Shown: positions 8,949-18,643, numbered from the stretch's first letter. The stretch is DNA of 64,000 nucleotides from an uncultured Flaviramulus sp. (GCA_947501105.1 CANMUP010000003.1:248001-312000), one strand, 5' to 3'. The notes: generated by a model not told the origin, from the letters alone. Numbers and translations are program-made.

Positions 8949-8979
8949 ATATGAATTAATTATATTAATTAATTCATAT
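8949..8979. repeat. Perfect 14-bp inverted repeat before the ECF sigma gene
   Basis: Arms at 8949-8962 and 8966-8979 are exact reverse complements separated by three bases, 14 to 44 bases before the sigma start. The stretch is almost pure A/T, but the central GAATTAATTA/TAATTAATTC arms are exact. It has no U-tract on either side, so it does not look like a terminator. It could be a binding site or could hide the sigma ribosome-binding region. Confidence 0.5.
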
Positions 8980-8992
8980 TATTTTAATTAAT

Positions 8993-9589
8993 TTGCGAAC
9001 GTTTAAGCAATTCTTTTTGTTGAAAAATAGTAAATTAAATACAACATCCTCATTAGTCTCTCTTCTAAAAAATGGGGATAAAAATGCCTATAAAACTATT
9101 TTTGATGCATACTATAAACGTTTATATGCTTTTGCTTTAAAATATGTTGAAGATTCATATATGGCTGAAGAAATAGTTGAAAATGTACTATTTATTCTTT
9201 GGCAAAAACGTCATAAAATGGGTGAGATAGATAACCTAAAATCTTACCTATATGCCATGGTTCGGAATACATCTTTAGATTATCTTAAAAATCAAAAGAA
9301 GTTTGAGCGTTATGATAAAGAAAAGCATGATTCTATCCATCTTATGGAACAATTTATTATTGAAGAAGAAACGCATGCTATTTTGTTTCAAGCTTTAGAA
9401 AGCTTACCAAGTAAATGCCGAAAGGTATTTGAATTATCTTGCCTAGAAGGAGTAAAGTATGCAGATATTGCTGAAGATCTTCAAATTAGTTTAAATACAG
9501 TAAAATCTCAAAGGGCAAGAGCGATTGAGTTGTTAAGAATACACCTAAAAAATCACCCTTTCTTTCAGATACTTTTAGCCAGCTTATAA
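8993..9589 (+). CDS. ECF RNA polymerase sigma-70 factor (FecI/SusC-associated type)
   Basis: A roughly 198-residue ECF sigma factor. Region 2 runs from FDAYYKRLYAFALKYV to NLKSYLYAMVRNTSLDYLK. Region 4 has LESLPSKCRKVFELSCLEG and the HTH YADIAEDLQISLNTVKSQ. There is no in-frame ATG before the domain; TTG codons at 8993, 9017 and 9020 are the possible starts, so the first ten residues are uncertain. The following genes are its FecR anti-sigma factor and a SusC with an STN signalling domain. This is the standard trans-envelope circuit in which ligand binding by SusC frees the sigma factor to transcribe the susCD genes. Confidence 0.93.
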   Translation: MRTFKQFFLLKNSKLNTTSSLVSLLKNGDKNAYKTIFDAYYKRLYAFALKYVEDSYMAEEIVENVLFILWQKRHKMGEIDNLKSYLYAMVRNTSLDYLKNQKKFERYDKEKHDSIHLMEQFIIEEETHAILFQALESLPSKCRKVFELSCLEGVKYADIAEDLQISLNTVKSQRARAIELLRIHLKNHPFFQILLASL

Positions 9590-9745
9590 ATTTTTTAAAA
9601 ACTTTCCACCCGAAAAGTGTTTTTTATAGTCTTAGTAATAGAGCTTTAGTAAAAAGCATATTATTAGTGCTTTAAGATTGTTATTAAAGAGGCTAATTTT
9701 TCAAAACTTATACGTACAATTTTTTATATCTATAATTACCAATAA

Positions 9746-10921
9746 ATGCAACAAGATTCTACAAAATACTATATATCAAAATTAATTTATAAATCAATTT
9801 CAAAGATTATAACTCCAGAAGAAGAAATAGTTTTAGACAACTGGTTAAAAGTCGATGAAAATAAGAAGCTATATAATAAGATAATTGATAAAAACCAGAT
9901 TCAGAAGAAAATATCTATTTACAATGAGATAGATACTGATTTGATTTTTGAGAGATTGGAAAAAAGAATACATGAGGAAGTAAAACCTATTTCAAAAATT
10001 AAATATATTAAACAGGTTTCTAGAGTCTTTAAATACGCAGCAGTGGCTGTAATATTTTTAGGTTTAGGATACTTCTACCAACAAGGTTATTTCTCAAGTA
10101 AGCCAGAACTCGTTATACCATCAGAGCATATTACCTTAGAATTAGAAAACGGAAATATTCAAATTATAAATGAAGATGGTTCCACTAAAGTAGTTGATGT
10201 TAATGGCAACGTTGTAGGGACACAAAACGGAACTCAATTAGTGTATAGTAATGACATTGTAAAAGAAAAACTGGTTTATAATACGTTAACAGTACCTTAT
10301 GGTAAACGATTTGAAATACAACTCTCTGATGGTACAAATGTTCATTTAAATGCAGGCACATCATTAAAATACCCAGTTAAATTTATTAACGGAAAAAACA
10401 GGCAAGTATTTTTAAATGGAGAAGCGTTTTTTGATGTAACTTCAGATAAAAAGCATCCATTTATAGTAAATGCTGAAGCATTGAATGTTGAAGTGTTTGG
10501 AACAGAATTTAATGTTTCAGCCTATCCTGAAGACGCTACAACAGACGTTGTTTTAGTCGAAGGCTCTGTTGCTCTTTATAATGAAAAAGAGACCTTAAAA
10601 GAAAGCGTTACAATAGTTCCTGGGACAAAAGGGTCTCTTGATAAAAACGAGAATAGTATTTCTACAGAAAAAGTAAACATTGAAATCTATACCCAATGGA
10701 TGAAAGGCGGTTTGGTTTTTAGAAATAGCAGTTTTGAAAATATTTCTAAAAAACTTGAGCGTCATTACAATGTGAAAATAATAAATACCAACGAGCAGTT
10801 GAATAAAGAAGTTTTTAACGCCAGCTTTAAAGAAGAACCAATTGATATTATATTAAGTTATTTTAAAAATAGTTTTGATATCGAATATAGAATAGAAGAG
10901 AATACAATTTATATTAATTAA
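9746..10921 (+). CDS. FecR-family anti-sigma factor
   Basis: A 391-residue single-pass inner-membrane regulator. The cytosolic N-terminal sigma-binding part has EEEIVLDNWLKVDENKKLY, and one membrane segment lies around residues 93-112. A periplasmic FecR domain has TVPYGKRFEIQLSDGTNVHL, GEAFFDVTSDKKHPFIV and EVFGTEFNVSAY, and a C-terminal DUF4974 domain (residues about 320-391) contacts the STN domain of SusC. It follows the sigma gene after 156 bases and precedes the STN-SusC. It should hold the ECF sigma factor inactive until the transporter is loaded. Confidence 0.93.
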   Translation: MQQDSTKYYISKLIYKSISKIITPEEEIVLDNWLKVDENKKLYNKIIDKNQIQKKISIYNEIDTDLIFERLEKRIHEEVKPISKIKYIKQVSRVFKYAAVAVIFLGLGYFYQQGYFSSKPELVIPSEHITLELENGNIQIINEDGSTKVVDVNGNVVGTQNGTQLVYSNDIVKEKLVYNTLTVPYGKRFEIQLSDGTNVHLNAGTSLKYPVKFINGKNRQVFLNGEAFFDVTSDKKHPFIVNAEALNVEVFGTEFNVSAYPEDATTDVVLVEGSVALYNEKETLKESVTIVPGTKGSLDKNENSISTEKVNIEIYTQWMKGGLVFRNSSFENISKKLERHYNVKIINTNEQLNKEVFNASFKEEPIDIILSYFKNSFDIEYRIEENTIYIN

Positions 10922-11020
10922 CCAAATTTAAAAACGAAGACTATATGAAATAAAACAACTAAACTATTTACGAAGTATATTAAAATCACTTTATCTAATC
11001 TGAAAAGAGAGAATAAAAAA

Positions 11021-11048
11021 ACCGAAAAATGCTGTAACATTTTCCGGT
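11021..11048 (+). promoter_or_regulatory. Leader hairpin between fecR and susC
   Basis: ACCGAAAAATG at 11021-11031 pairs with CATTTTCCGGT at 11038-11048 (one mismatch) around a 6-base loop. There is no downstream U-run. It lies 54 bases before the susC start in a 180-base gap, so it may be a leader structure or RNA-stability element that sets susCD expression apart from fecR. Confidence 0.45.
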
Positions 11049-11101
11049 ATTTATAAGTGATCAACCAAAATTAGTTATTCACTATTAAAACATTCAAAAA
11101 T

Positions 11102-14100
11102 ATGAAAAAACTTCATGATAAGAAAGGTATGCCTCTACCTTTTATAAAAATTGATTTAAAAATGAAATTAACAGCCATCTTTGTCTTTGCTACTTTTTTT
11201 AGTATGCTCGCAAGCAATAATGGCTATTCTCAAGAAATTACTTTAGAAGAGGAAAACATAACCATCGTTAAGGTTATTGATAAAATTGAAGCTACAACAA
11301 AATACAGGTTTGTATACAATACTAAATTTGTTGACTTACAACGTAAAGTTTCAATAAAACTAAAAGACGCTAGTATAGAAAAAGTGCTAATTAATTTGTT
11401 TGATAATACAAATACAACTTATCAAATATTAAGAGAAACACAAATCATTCTTAAGCAAAAAAAGAAGAGCGATAATAGTAAAAACAATAGTGTAAATAAA
11501 CAATCTGCTAATATAGAGCTACAACAAATTGAGGTTAGTGGTACTATAACAGACGATACAGGTCAACCTTTACCCGGTGCTACAATTATTGTAAAAGGAA
11601 CTTCTGCAGGTGCTACTACAGATTTTGATGGTAAATATACTTTGGCTGTAGAAAACGAAGATGCTATAATTGTTGTCTCATATATTGGTTTTACAACACA
11701 GGAAATATCCGTTAAAGGGCAAACAGAAATTAATGTTCAATTAGTAGCTAATGCTTCTGAACTTGATGAAATAGTTTTAGTGGGTTATGGATCGGTTGTT
11801 AAAAAAGATTTAACTGGAGCTGTTGCAACAGTAGATAATATTGGAGAAAGACCAGTAACCACAACTGAAGAAGCTTTACAAGGAAGTGTTTCTGGTGTTA
11901 CGGTTGTTAGTGATGGTGGAGACCCAACAGGAGCACCAAACATTAAGATTAGAGGAATTGGTACTTTCAATGAGGAATCTCCGCTTTGGGTTGTAGATGG
12001 AGTTCCTTATTACGGAGGGCCTATCAATCCTTTTGATATTGCTTCTATAACTGTTTTAAAAGATGCTTCCTCTCAAGCAATTTATGGTGTAAAAGCCGCA
12101 GGAGGTGTAATTCTTGTAACGACTAAAAAAGGAAAAAATGGTAAATTGTCTTTTGACTTCAATCACTATACTGGATTTCAGAATGTAAAAAAGCCTAAAG
12201 CGTTAAGTGCAGCTGATAGATATAAATATTTAGATATAGCTAGTAATAATGATGATCCTACATTTGTGCTACCTCCAGAAAACTCATACAATCAAGTAAC
12301 CAGAACTAACTGGATTAACGAAATTTTTAGAACAGGTATTACTCGAAACTATGATATAGGAGCAAGAGGAGGAAATGACAAATACAAGTTTTCTACATCA
12401 TTAGGTTATAATAAAAAGGAGGGTACATTAATAAACACAGAAGCTACAAGATTAACTTTTAGGTTGAATTCTGAGTTTAAAGTAAATGACAAGCTTAAAA
12501 TTGGAGAGAATGTTTCATTTACAAGAACAAACGGAAATTCTGCATTTACAGGAACAACAGATGAAAACGGAACACAGTCCTACAATGGTCTTATATTACA
12601 AGCTATTCTTGCAGACCCCGAAACGTCTGTTTATGACGAAAATGGAAATTATTCTGATTTGCCTTCGGTAGCTACAATAAATCCAGTTTCCACTTTAAAT
12701 AGGTTAGATATAGAAAACATTACTGAAGATTTGTTCGCAAACATCTATTTTGATTATAAAATTATAGAAGGATTAAAATTAAAATCAAGTTTTGGTATTA
12801 ATTCTAAAACAAATAATTTTAAAGAATTCAAACCAAGAAGTCCAGAACGGTCTAAAACAACAACTACAGATAATAGTCTAGATTATGCAACATCTAAACA
12901 GGTAGATTGGTCTTTAGAAACTACACTTAACTATAATAAGAAGTTTAGCGATGTTCACAACCTTACCTTATTGGCAGGACATACATTACAAAGATTTCAA
13001 AGAAATGTTTTTAGTATTACAGGAAGAACCTTTGCTTTTGAAACAGATTCTGCTAGAGAATTAATAAATGCAGAAGAATTTACAAATCCGGTAACGGGCT
13101 ATGGTGCTAATTCTTTAATGTCATATTTTGGTAGAGCTATTTATGGATATGACGGAAAATATTTGTTAACTGCAAGTGTGAGACGAGATGGGACTTCTAA
13201 AATTCCTTCATCAGTTTCTGATAATACATGGGGAACATTCCCTGCAGTTGCAGTGGCTTGGAGAGCATCAGAAGAAGGGTTCTTAAAAGAAAGTAAAACC
13301 ATAAGCAATCTTAAATTAAGAGCGAGTTGGGGTATTATTGGAAACATTAATTCTTTAGGGAATTTCCCAACAAGTCCTCAATTAAGTTTAATCCCTACAG
13401 TTTTAGGAGAATCGAATGATAAATCAAATGGATTTGCTGCTAATACTAGAGCAGACTTAAATATTAAATGGGAGTTAACAAAATCTCTGAATTTTGGTTT
13501 AGACCTAGGTCTATTGGATAATGCATTAACATTTAGTGCTGATTATTTTATTAAAGATACTGAAGATTTAATTTTTCAATTGCCAGTAAGTAGCTTAGAA
13601 GGAATAAATGAAAACCCATTTGTAAATGCTGGAAAAGTTAGAAACAAAGGATTTGAAGCTTCATTAACTTATCAAAAGAGCGAAGGAGATTTCACTTATA
13701 GCATTTCTGGTAATCTGTCTAAAATAAATAATGAAGTACTTGAGTTAACTGATGATATTGAAATTTCTCATATTAATAATGTCGCTAGTTTAACACCGCT
13801 TAAATCGGTAGTTGGACAACCTTTGTTTTCATTTTTCGTGGTAGAAACAGATGGTTTGGATGATAAAGGAGATTTGGTATTTGTAGATCGTAATGGCGAT
13901 AATGTAATTAATGATAATGATAAAGTTTATAAAGGAAGCGCTTTTCCAGATCTTACTTATAGCTTAAGAGGTAATTTTAATTATAAGAATTTTGATTTGA
14001 ATATCTTTTTTCAAGGGGTAAGTGGATCGACTGCATTTAATGGTTTTAAACTTGGTAGTGTCTATAATATAGGGCAAGGTAACCCAGAAATTAATTTATC

Positions 14101-14434
14101 TGTAGATGCTATTGATACATGGCATCCAGGAAACACAGGATCATCTAATTTTAGATTATCTCATAGAGATGATAATGGAAATTTAACCACTGCATCAGAT
14201 TTTTGGTTAGAAGATACTAGCTATTTGAGATTGAAAAATATTACTCTTGGATATACTTTTAATAATTTAAAAGTATTAGATAGGTTAAGAGTATACGTGA
14301 CAGGTGAAAATTTATTTACTATAACAGATTATTCAGGTTTAGACCCTGAAGTAGGATTGAATAATAATGGATTAGATGGTGGGCAATATCCAGTTTCTAA
14401 GGTGTTTACGTTCGGACTTAATTTCGCATTTTAA
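11102..14434 (+). CDS. SusC-family TonB-dependent outer-membrane transporter with STN signalling domain
   Basis: An 1110-residue SusC/RagA-type porin. After the signal sequence (ending near NNGYSQ, residue 43) comes a secretin/TonB short N-terminal (STN) domain of about residues 46-118 (ITIVKVIDKIEATTKYRFVY). Next is a carboxypeptidase-like domain (GTITDDTGQPLPGATIIVKG), the plug starting at LDEIVLVGYGSVVKKDLTGA, and a 22-strand barrel ending in FTFGLNFAF with C-terminal Phe. The STN domain is the part that signals to FecR, which matches the sigma/anti-sigma genes just upstream. With the SusD lipoprotein 22 bases downstream it forms the uptake pair. The substrate is not shown; the OPA carrier in the operon suggests a phosphorylated compound (inference). 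Confidence 0.95.
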   Translation: MKKLHDKKGMPLPFIKIDLKMKLTAIFVFATFFSMLASNNGYSQEITLEEENITIVKVIDKIEATTKYRFVYNTKFVDLQRKVSIKLKDASIEKVLINLFDNTNTTYQILRETQIILKQKKKSDNSKNNSVNKQSANIELQQIEVSGTITDDTGQPLPGATIIVKGTSAGATTDFDGKYTLAVENEDAIIVVSYIGFTTQEISVKGQTEINVQLVANASELDEIVLVGYGSVVKKDLTGAVATVDNIGERPVTTTEEALQGSVSGVTVVSDGGDPTGAPNIKIRGIGTFNEESPLWVVDGVPYYGGPINPFDIASITVLKDASSQAIYGVKAAGGVILVTTKKGKNGKLSFDFNHYTGFQNVKKPKALSAADRYKYLDIASNNDDPTFVLPPENSYNQVTRTNWINEIFRTGITRNYDIGARGGNDKYKFSTSLGYNKKEGTLINTEATRLTFRLNSEFKVNDKLKIGENVSFTRTNGNSAFTGTTDENGTQSYNGLILQAILADPETSVYDENGNYSDLPSVATINPVSTLNRLDIENITEDLFANIYFDYKIIEGLKLKSSFGINSKTNNFKEFKPRSPERSKTTTTDNSLDYATSKQVDWSLETTLNYNKKFSDVHNLTLLAGHTLQRFQRNVFSITGRTFAFETDSARELINAEEFTNPVTGYGANSLMSYFGRAIYGYDGKYLLTASVRRDGTSKIPSSVSDNTWGTFPAVAVAWRASEEGFLKESKTISNLKLRASWGIIGNINSLGNFPTSPQLSLIPTVLGESNDKSNGFAANTRADLNIKWELTKSLNFGLDLGLLDNALTFSADYFIKDTEDLIFQLPVSSLEGINENPFVNAGKVRNKGFEASLTYQKSEGDFTYSISGNLSKINNEVLELTDDIEISHINNVASLTPLKSVVGQPLFSFFVVETDGLDDKGDLVFVDRNGDNVINDNDKVYKGSAFPDLTYSLRGNFNYKNFDLNIFFQGVSGSTAFNGFKLGSVYNIGQGNPEINLSVDAIDTWHPGNTGSSNFRLSHRDDNGNLTTASDFWLEDTSYLRLKNITLGYTFNNLKVLDRLRVYVTGENLFTITDYSGLDPEVGLNNNGLDGGQYPVSKVFTFGLNFAF

Positions 14435-14456
14435 TAAAATAAAAATATAAAGAATT

Positions 14457-16058
14457 ATGAAAAAATATATTTTAATAAGCATTATAGCTTTTTCACTAGC
14501 AAGTTGTAGTGACTTTCTAGTAGAAGAATCAAGAGGAGAACCGACTATTGAGAATTTTTGGAATTCGGATGCAGAAGTTATTTCTGCTACTACGCCATTA
14601 TATGTTTTAAATAACAATCAAGGCTCAGGAATTAGTGATAGAGGCGTTTATGGTAGAGGATTACATTTATATTCTTTAATACCTAGTGATGATTTTGTAG
14701 TGGGAAAATCAAAAACCCAAATTCAACAAATTAAAGATTTTGAAACCACTGGATCTGGTTCATATACTAGAGATATTTGGGCTTTACACTTTGTTGTTAT
14801 TAAAAGGGCTAATGATATTATTCGTAATGTAACAGATAATGATGCTATAAGCCAGAAAGTAAAAGATTTTTCTTTAGGACAAGCATATTTTATGAGAGGA
14901 TTAGCATATTTTCAATTATCTGTAATCTATGGAGATGATTCATCTGGAGGAATTCCTATTGTTGATGAAACAGTTACTGAAAATTTCTTTATTGAAAGAC
15001 CTACAAGTGTTACTACTAGTTATATGTTTGCAGCTGAAAGCTTCTCAAAAGCAGCAGAATTATTACCATATTTTGATGACTCAGAATATTTTGCACAAGG
15101 ATCTGATGGCCTTAGCCCAGGAACTAATCTAGGAAGAGCTCATAAAAATGCAGCACTTGGTTATTTAGCTAGAACCCATTTGCATAATGCTCAGTACGAT
15201 TCTAGTTCGTGGCAAAAAGTTGTAGATGCCTGTAACCAAGTTATCAATTCAGGAAAAAATCAGTTAGAATCTAATTTTGAAGATGTTTTTAAAATAGCCA
15301 ACAATTGGGGGGCTGAATACCTTTGGTCAGTACCTAGTAATGTATTAGGGGGAAGCATGTTTCCTGGAGCCGCTTTAGAGAATAAAGGATGGGGAAAATA
15401 TAATGGCTGGGGCTATTTTGCACCTACTTTGAATTTATATGAATCTTATGAAGCTGGAGATACCAGAAGAGAAGCAACTTTATTAGCTTTTGGAGATGAA
15501 TTTCAATATTTTGGAGAGAGCAGAAGGTATTGGTCTACAACAAACTTAACAGGGTTTCAGTTAAAAAAATATCTTGAGCCTTATAGTTATGCAGATGGAA
15601 TTCATTTAAGCGCTGATGGAGATCAGCCTACTACAAATTTAAATTTACCGTTATTGCGTTACTCACATATATTATTAATGAAAGCAGAAGCCTCAATAAT
15701 GTTGAGTGGAGTAGGAGCAGGTGATACTGAAATAAATTTAGTGAGAGCACGAGCTGGCTTATCTGCAAAGTCTGGTGCAACATTAGATGATTTGAAAGCA
15801 GAGAGAAGAACTGAGTTTGCTGGTGAATTGTTTGGTCGTTACGAAGACCTATGTCGATGGGGAGATGCTAGTAACCTTACTGAAGCTTTAAGAGGCAGAA
15901 TTCATACAGATAAATCTGATCCTGATTCTGGATTTACAGTAGAAGAAGTATGGCCTGCACGACCTCAGTTTGATATTAGTACACATCATATTTGGCCAAT
16001 TCCTCCAACACCAATAAGCGCTAGTAAAGGAACATTGTCTCAAAATAAAGGCTGGTAG
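14457..16058 (+). CDS. SusD-family surface lipoprotein
   Basis: A 533-residue SusD/RagB lipoprotein that caps the partner SusC. The lipobox LASC with Cys16 starts the mature SDFLVEESRGEPT. The RagB/SusD helices include RDIWALHFVVIKRANDIIR and SLGQAYFMRGLAYFQLSVIYG. The C-terminal SusD signature LKAERRTEFAGELFGRYEDLCRWG is intact, followed by HIWPIPPTPI and the final LSQNKGW. It is followed by a perfect hairpin (16097-16132) and then the OPA carrier gene. Confidence 0.95.
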   Translation: MKKYILISIIAFSLASCSDFLVEESRGEPTIENFWNSDAEVISATTPLYVLNNNQGSGISDRGVYGRGLHLYSLIPSDDFVVGKSKTQIQQIKDFETTGSGSYTRDIWALHFVVIKRANDIIRNVTDNDAISQKVKDFSLGQAYFMRGLAYFQLSVIYGDDSSGGIPIVDETVTENFFIERPTSVTTSYMFAAESFSKAAELLPYFDDSEYFAQGSDGLSPGTNLGRAHKNAALGYLARTHLHNAQYDSSSWQKVVDACNQVINSGKNQLESNFEDVFKIANNWGAEYLWSVPSNVLGGSMFPGAALENKGWGKYNGWGYFAPTLNLYESYEAGDTRREATLLAFGDEFQYFGESRRYWSTTNLTGFQLKKYLEPYSYADGIHLSADGDQPTTNLNLPLLRYSHILLMKAEASIMLSGVGAGDTEINLVRARAGLSAKSGATLDDLKAERRTEFAGELFGRYEDLCRWGDASNLTEALRGRIHTDKSDPDSGFTVEEVWPARPQFDISTHHIWPIPPTPISASKGTLSQNKGW

Positions 16059-16096
16059 TAGAATAACCACAGATTTTATTGAATTAAATTTTAATT

Positions 16097-16132
16097 GGAT
16101 AAGTGTATTCAAATTTAAGAATACACTTATCC
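16097..16132 (+). other. Perfect 14-bp hairpin after susD
   Basis: GGATAAGTGTATTC (16097-16110) and its exact reverse complement (16119-16132) flank an 8-base loop, with no U-run after it. Only 16 bases separate it from the next start codon. It resembles an RNA-processing or 3'-protecting structure that raises susCD messenger relative to the carrier gene. A weak terminator is less likely. Confidence 0.65.
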
Positions 16133-16148
16133 TATAAATTCATCGTAT

Positions 16149-17489
16149 ATGTTTTTTAAAAAACTACCTCCTTTAAAACAAGAAAAACCATCAGAGAATA
16201 AAGTGCCAGACCAATTAATTCCAAAAAAGTTTAAACATTGGAGATGGCGCATGTTTATTGGAATGTATTTAGGGTATACTATCTTTTATTTTACAAGAAA
16301 AAATATATCTCCTGCGTTACCTTTAATTAGTGATAAACTAGATATTGACATTGTTCAATTGGGTATACTTAGTAGTGTTTTTTATGTAGTATATGGCATT
16401 GGCAAATTTATTAGCGGGCTTTTTGCAGATAGAGCAAACATTAGAATGTTTATGGCAATAGGTCTTTTTTTAGCCTCTATCATTCATTTATTTATTGGGT
16501 TTTTAGATAGTCTTTTTTTAATAGTTTTCTTTTGGGGACTTAACGGAGCTTTTCAGTCCATGGGATTTCCTCCCATTGCCAAAGGTTTGGTGCATTGGTT
16601 TTCGCCGCGTGAAAGAGCCACAAAATGGACGATTTTATCTTCTTCACATACAGCAGGAACTTTTGGAGTAGGACTTCTTGTGGCTGGTATTATTAATCTG
16701 TACAACAAAGGCATTGTAGGTTGGGAGGCCGTATTTTATGTGCCAGGTATAATAGGATGTCTTACTGCTATATTTTTATTTATAACATTACGAGACCGGC
16801 CAGTATCTTTAGGTTTACCAGAAATTGAAGACTTTAAAAATGATCGACCAATAGTTGAGTTAACTGAAAAAACTAAATCACATTGGGAAATTTTAAAGAA
16901 ATACATCTTTACCAATAAATATATTTGGATTTTAAGTTTAGCAAATATGTTTATTTATATTATTCGATTTGGGACTTTAGATTGGGCAACGATATTTTTA
17001 TATGATGTAAAGGGAATAGACCAAGTTAGTGTAGCTATATTTTGGACTTTAATGCCTTTAGCAGGAATACCTGGCGGGATTGTAGCTGGGTATTTAGCTG
17101 ATCGATTTTGGAATGGACGTTGTGTTCCTATTAATGTAATTTATCTCGTTTTACTAACATTTAGTATTATTGGTTTTTATTTCTACTCAGGACCTAATAA
17201 CATAATTTTAACTGGCATTTCTTTACTCTTAATTGGGTTTTTAATAGATGGTCCTCAAAATTTAATAAGTGGTGTGCAAGCATCTAGGGTAACAGTTAAA
17301 GAAGCAATTTCTGGGGCTTGTGGCATGACTGGGTTTTTTGGTTATGTTGGGGCTACTTTTTCAGGAGTAGGGCTTGCATATATAACAGAATCTTTTGGTT
17401 GGATGGCCATGTATGGTACTTGTGCTTTATCATCAATTTTATGCTTAATTCTGGTATTAATGACTTATAAAAAAGAGAAAGGAGTTTAA
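16149..17489 (+). CDS. MFS carrier of the organophosphate:phosphate antiporter (OPA/GlpT) family
   Basis: A 446-residue, 12-segment inner-membrane carrier. The OPA hallmarks are present: Arg50 in YFTRKNISPALP aligns with GlpT Arg45, His167 in LSSSHTAGTFG with GlpT His165, and Arg273 in YIIRFGTLDWA with GlpT Arg269. In GlpT these residues bind phosphate. It is the last gene of the sigma/FecR/SusCD operon, 90 bases after susD, and is followed by a clear terminator. The likely role is exchange of a sugar phosphate or glycerophosphate for Pi after the SusCD pair brings the compound into the periplasm (inference). UhpC-type sensing or hexuronate transport are alternatives. Confidence 0.88.
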   Translation: MFFKKLPPLKQEKPSENKVPDQLIPKKFKHWRWRMFIGMYLGYTIFYFTRKNISPALPLISDKLDIDIVQLGILSSVFYVVYGIGKFISGLFADRANIRMFMAIGLFLASIIHLFIGFLDSLFLIVFFWGLNGAFQSMGFPPIAKGLVHWFSPRERATKWTILSSSHTAGTFGVGLLVAGIINLYNKGIVGWEAVFYVPGIIGCLTAIFLFITLRDRPVSLGLPEIEDFKNDRPIVELTEKTKSHWEILKKYIFTNKYIWILSLANMFIYIIRFGTLDWATIFLYDVKGIDQVSVAIFWTLMPLAGIPGGIVAGYLADRFWNGRCVPINVIYLVLLTFSIIGFYFYSGPNNIILTGISLLLIGFLIDGPQNLISGVQASRVTVKEAISGACGMTGFFGYVGATFSGVGLAYITESFGWMAMYGTCALSSILCLILVLMTYKKEKGV

Positions 17490-17551
17490 ATAACTTTAAA
17501 ATTTACAGTTTTTTGATTGGCTGTAGTTTGAGTTAGTTTAGTTTGATTAGG

Positions 17552-17574
17552 GCGGAGTTTATCTCCGCTTTTTT
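17552..17574 (+). terminator. Rho-independent terminator of the sigma/SusCD/OPA operon
   Basis: GCGGAG (17552-17557), loop TTTAT, CTCCGC (17563-17568), then six T. It is a compact GC-rich stem with a proper U-tail, 63 bases after the carrier stop. The rest of the gap to the convergent LysR gene at 17759 shows no further gene. Confidence 0.85.
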
Positions 17575-17758
17575 CATTATTAAAAATGCGATTATGTTAT
17601 GAAAACTAAAATTAAAAAAACAACCTAAAAGAAACATTAAGTTTTAGGAGGTTTTAATTATCAAAATTAATGGAACTTTTTATGCGACGACTCACGAAGA
17701 AAGTATAATGTACGTGGAATGAATTATAACTAATATATCTGTTATTATCTAACCGCTA

Positions 17759-18643
17759 CTATAAGAAATCCTCTTCAAAGCTTGAAATAAAATCGTGTAT
17801 GTATTTCTTATTTCTATTTGCAGCTTTTACAACCAAATAATGATTTCGTTTCACCCCATTTTTACTAATGCGTTTAAAAACAATGTCTTCAGACAATTTA
17901 AAAGATTTTAATTGCCATTTAGGAGCACACATAATTCCCATGTTTGACTCGATCATGGATAGGCTTATTTCAGTAAAAGGAATAGCTGATATTTTTATTG
18001 GATTAATTTTATTTGGTTTTAAGAAGTGCTCGTAAACTGAAACACCTTCCAATGGAAAACAATTTATAAGTAAATGTGAATCTGAAAAATGACTTGCTTC
18101 CAAATAATCGAAAGTATTTAATTGATTTTCTTTGTGTATCACCGCAAAAATCTCATCTTCAAACACTTTAATACTTGTTAATTCCTCTGAAGCTGGCTTG
18201 GAGGTTACAATAGCTATATCAATTTCATTAGATAATACTTGTGAGATAGTTTGATGCGTAGCTCCTAAGCTTAGATCAATATCAATTTCTGGATAAAGTA
18301 TTCCCATTTTCTGGATAAAACCTGGGATAGAATGGAAAAAAGATTGGCACTCTGCACTCAATTTTATAGAACCTTTTGAGCCTTCCTTTATGTGTTGAAT
18401 AGTACTAAAACTTTCATCAATAGAATTGAATAGTTTATTGGCCAAATTATAAAGTTCTTTGCCTTCGTCTGTTAGCTCCCATTTATTTCTACTCCTATGG
18501 AAAACTTTAAATCCCAACCGTTCCTCAAGATCTCTTAATTGATGACTTAAAGCCGATTGTGTTAAAAACAAACGTTCTGAAGAGTTGGCAATACTACCTT
18601 CTTCCGCAATGGTTTTAATAAGTCTAAAATATTTTAATTCCAT
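17759..18643 (-). CDS. LysR-family transcriptional regulator, MetR-like
   Basis: A 294-residue LysR regulator. The HTH lies at about residues 18-40 (SIANSSERLFLTQSALSHQL), and the DLEERLGFKVFHRSR linker follows. The effector domain has IKLSAECQSFFHSIPGF, and a late SMIESNMGIMCAPKWQLKSF. These segments line up well with E. coli MetR (TQSALSHQ, DLEQRLGF, IAIECHS, MGIAALPHWVVESF, recalled from memory). A TGAA-N5-TTCA site, the published MetR consensus, lies 36 bases upstream. The gene is divergent from the DUF5916 gene at 18777. MetR-type regulation (homocysteine effector, sulfur amino acid genes) is inferred, since no methionine gene is in the window. Confidence 0.9.
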   Translation of the reverse strand: MELKYFRLIKTIAEEGSIANSSERLFLTQSALSHQLRDLEERLGFKVFHRSRNKWELTDEGKELYNLANKLFNSIDESFSTIQHIKEGSKGSIKLSAECQSFFHSIPGFIQKMGILYPEIDIDLSLGATHQTISQVLSNEIDIAIVTSKPASEELTSIKVFEDEIFAVIHKENQLNTFDYLEASHFSDSHLLINCFPLEGVSVYEHFLKPNKINPIKISAIPFTEISLSMIESNMGIMCAPKWQLKSFKLSEDIVFKRISKNGVKRNHYLVVKAANRNKKYIHDFISSFEEDFL

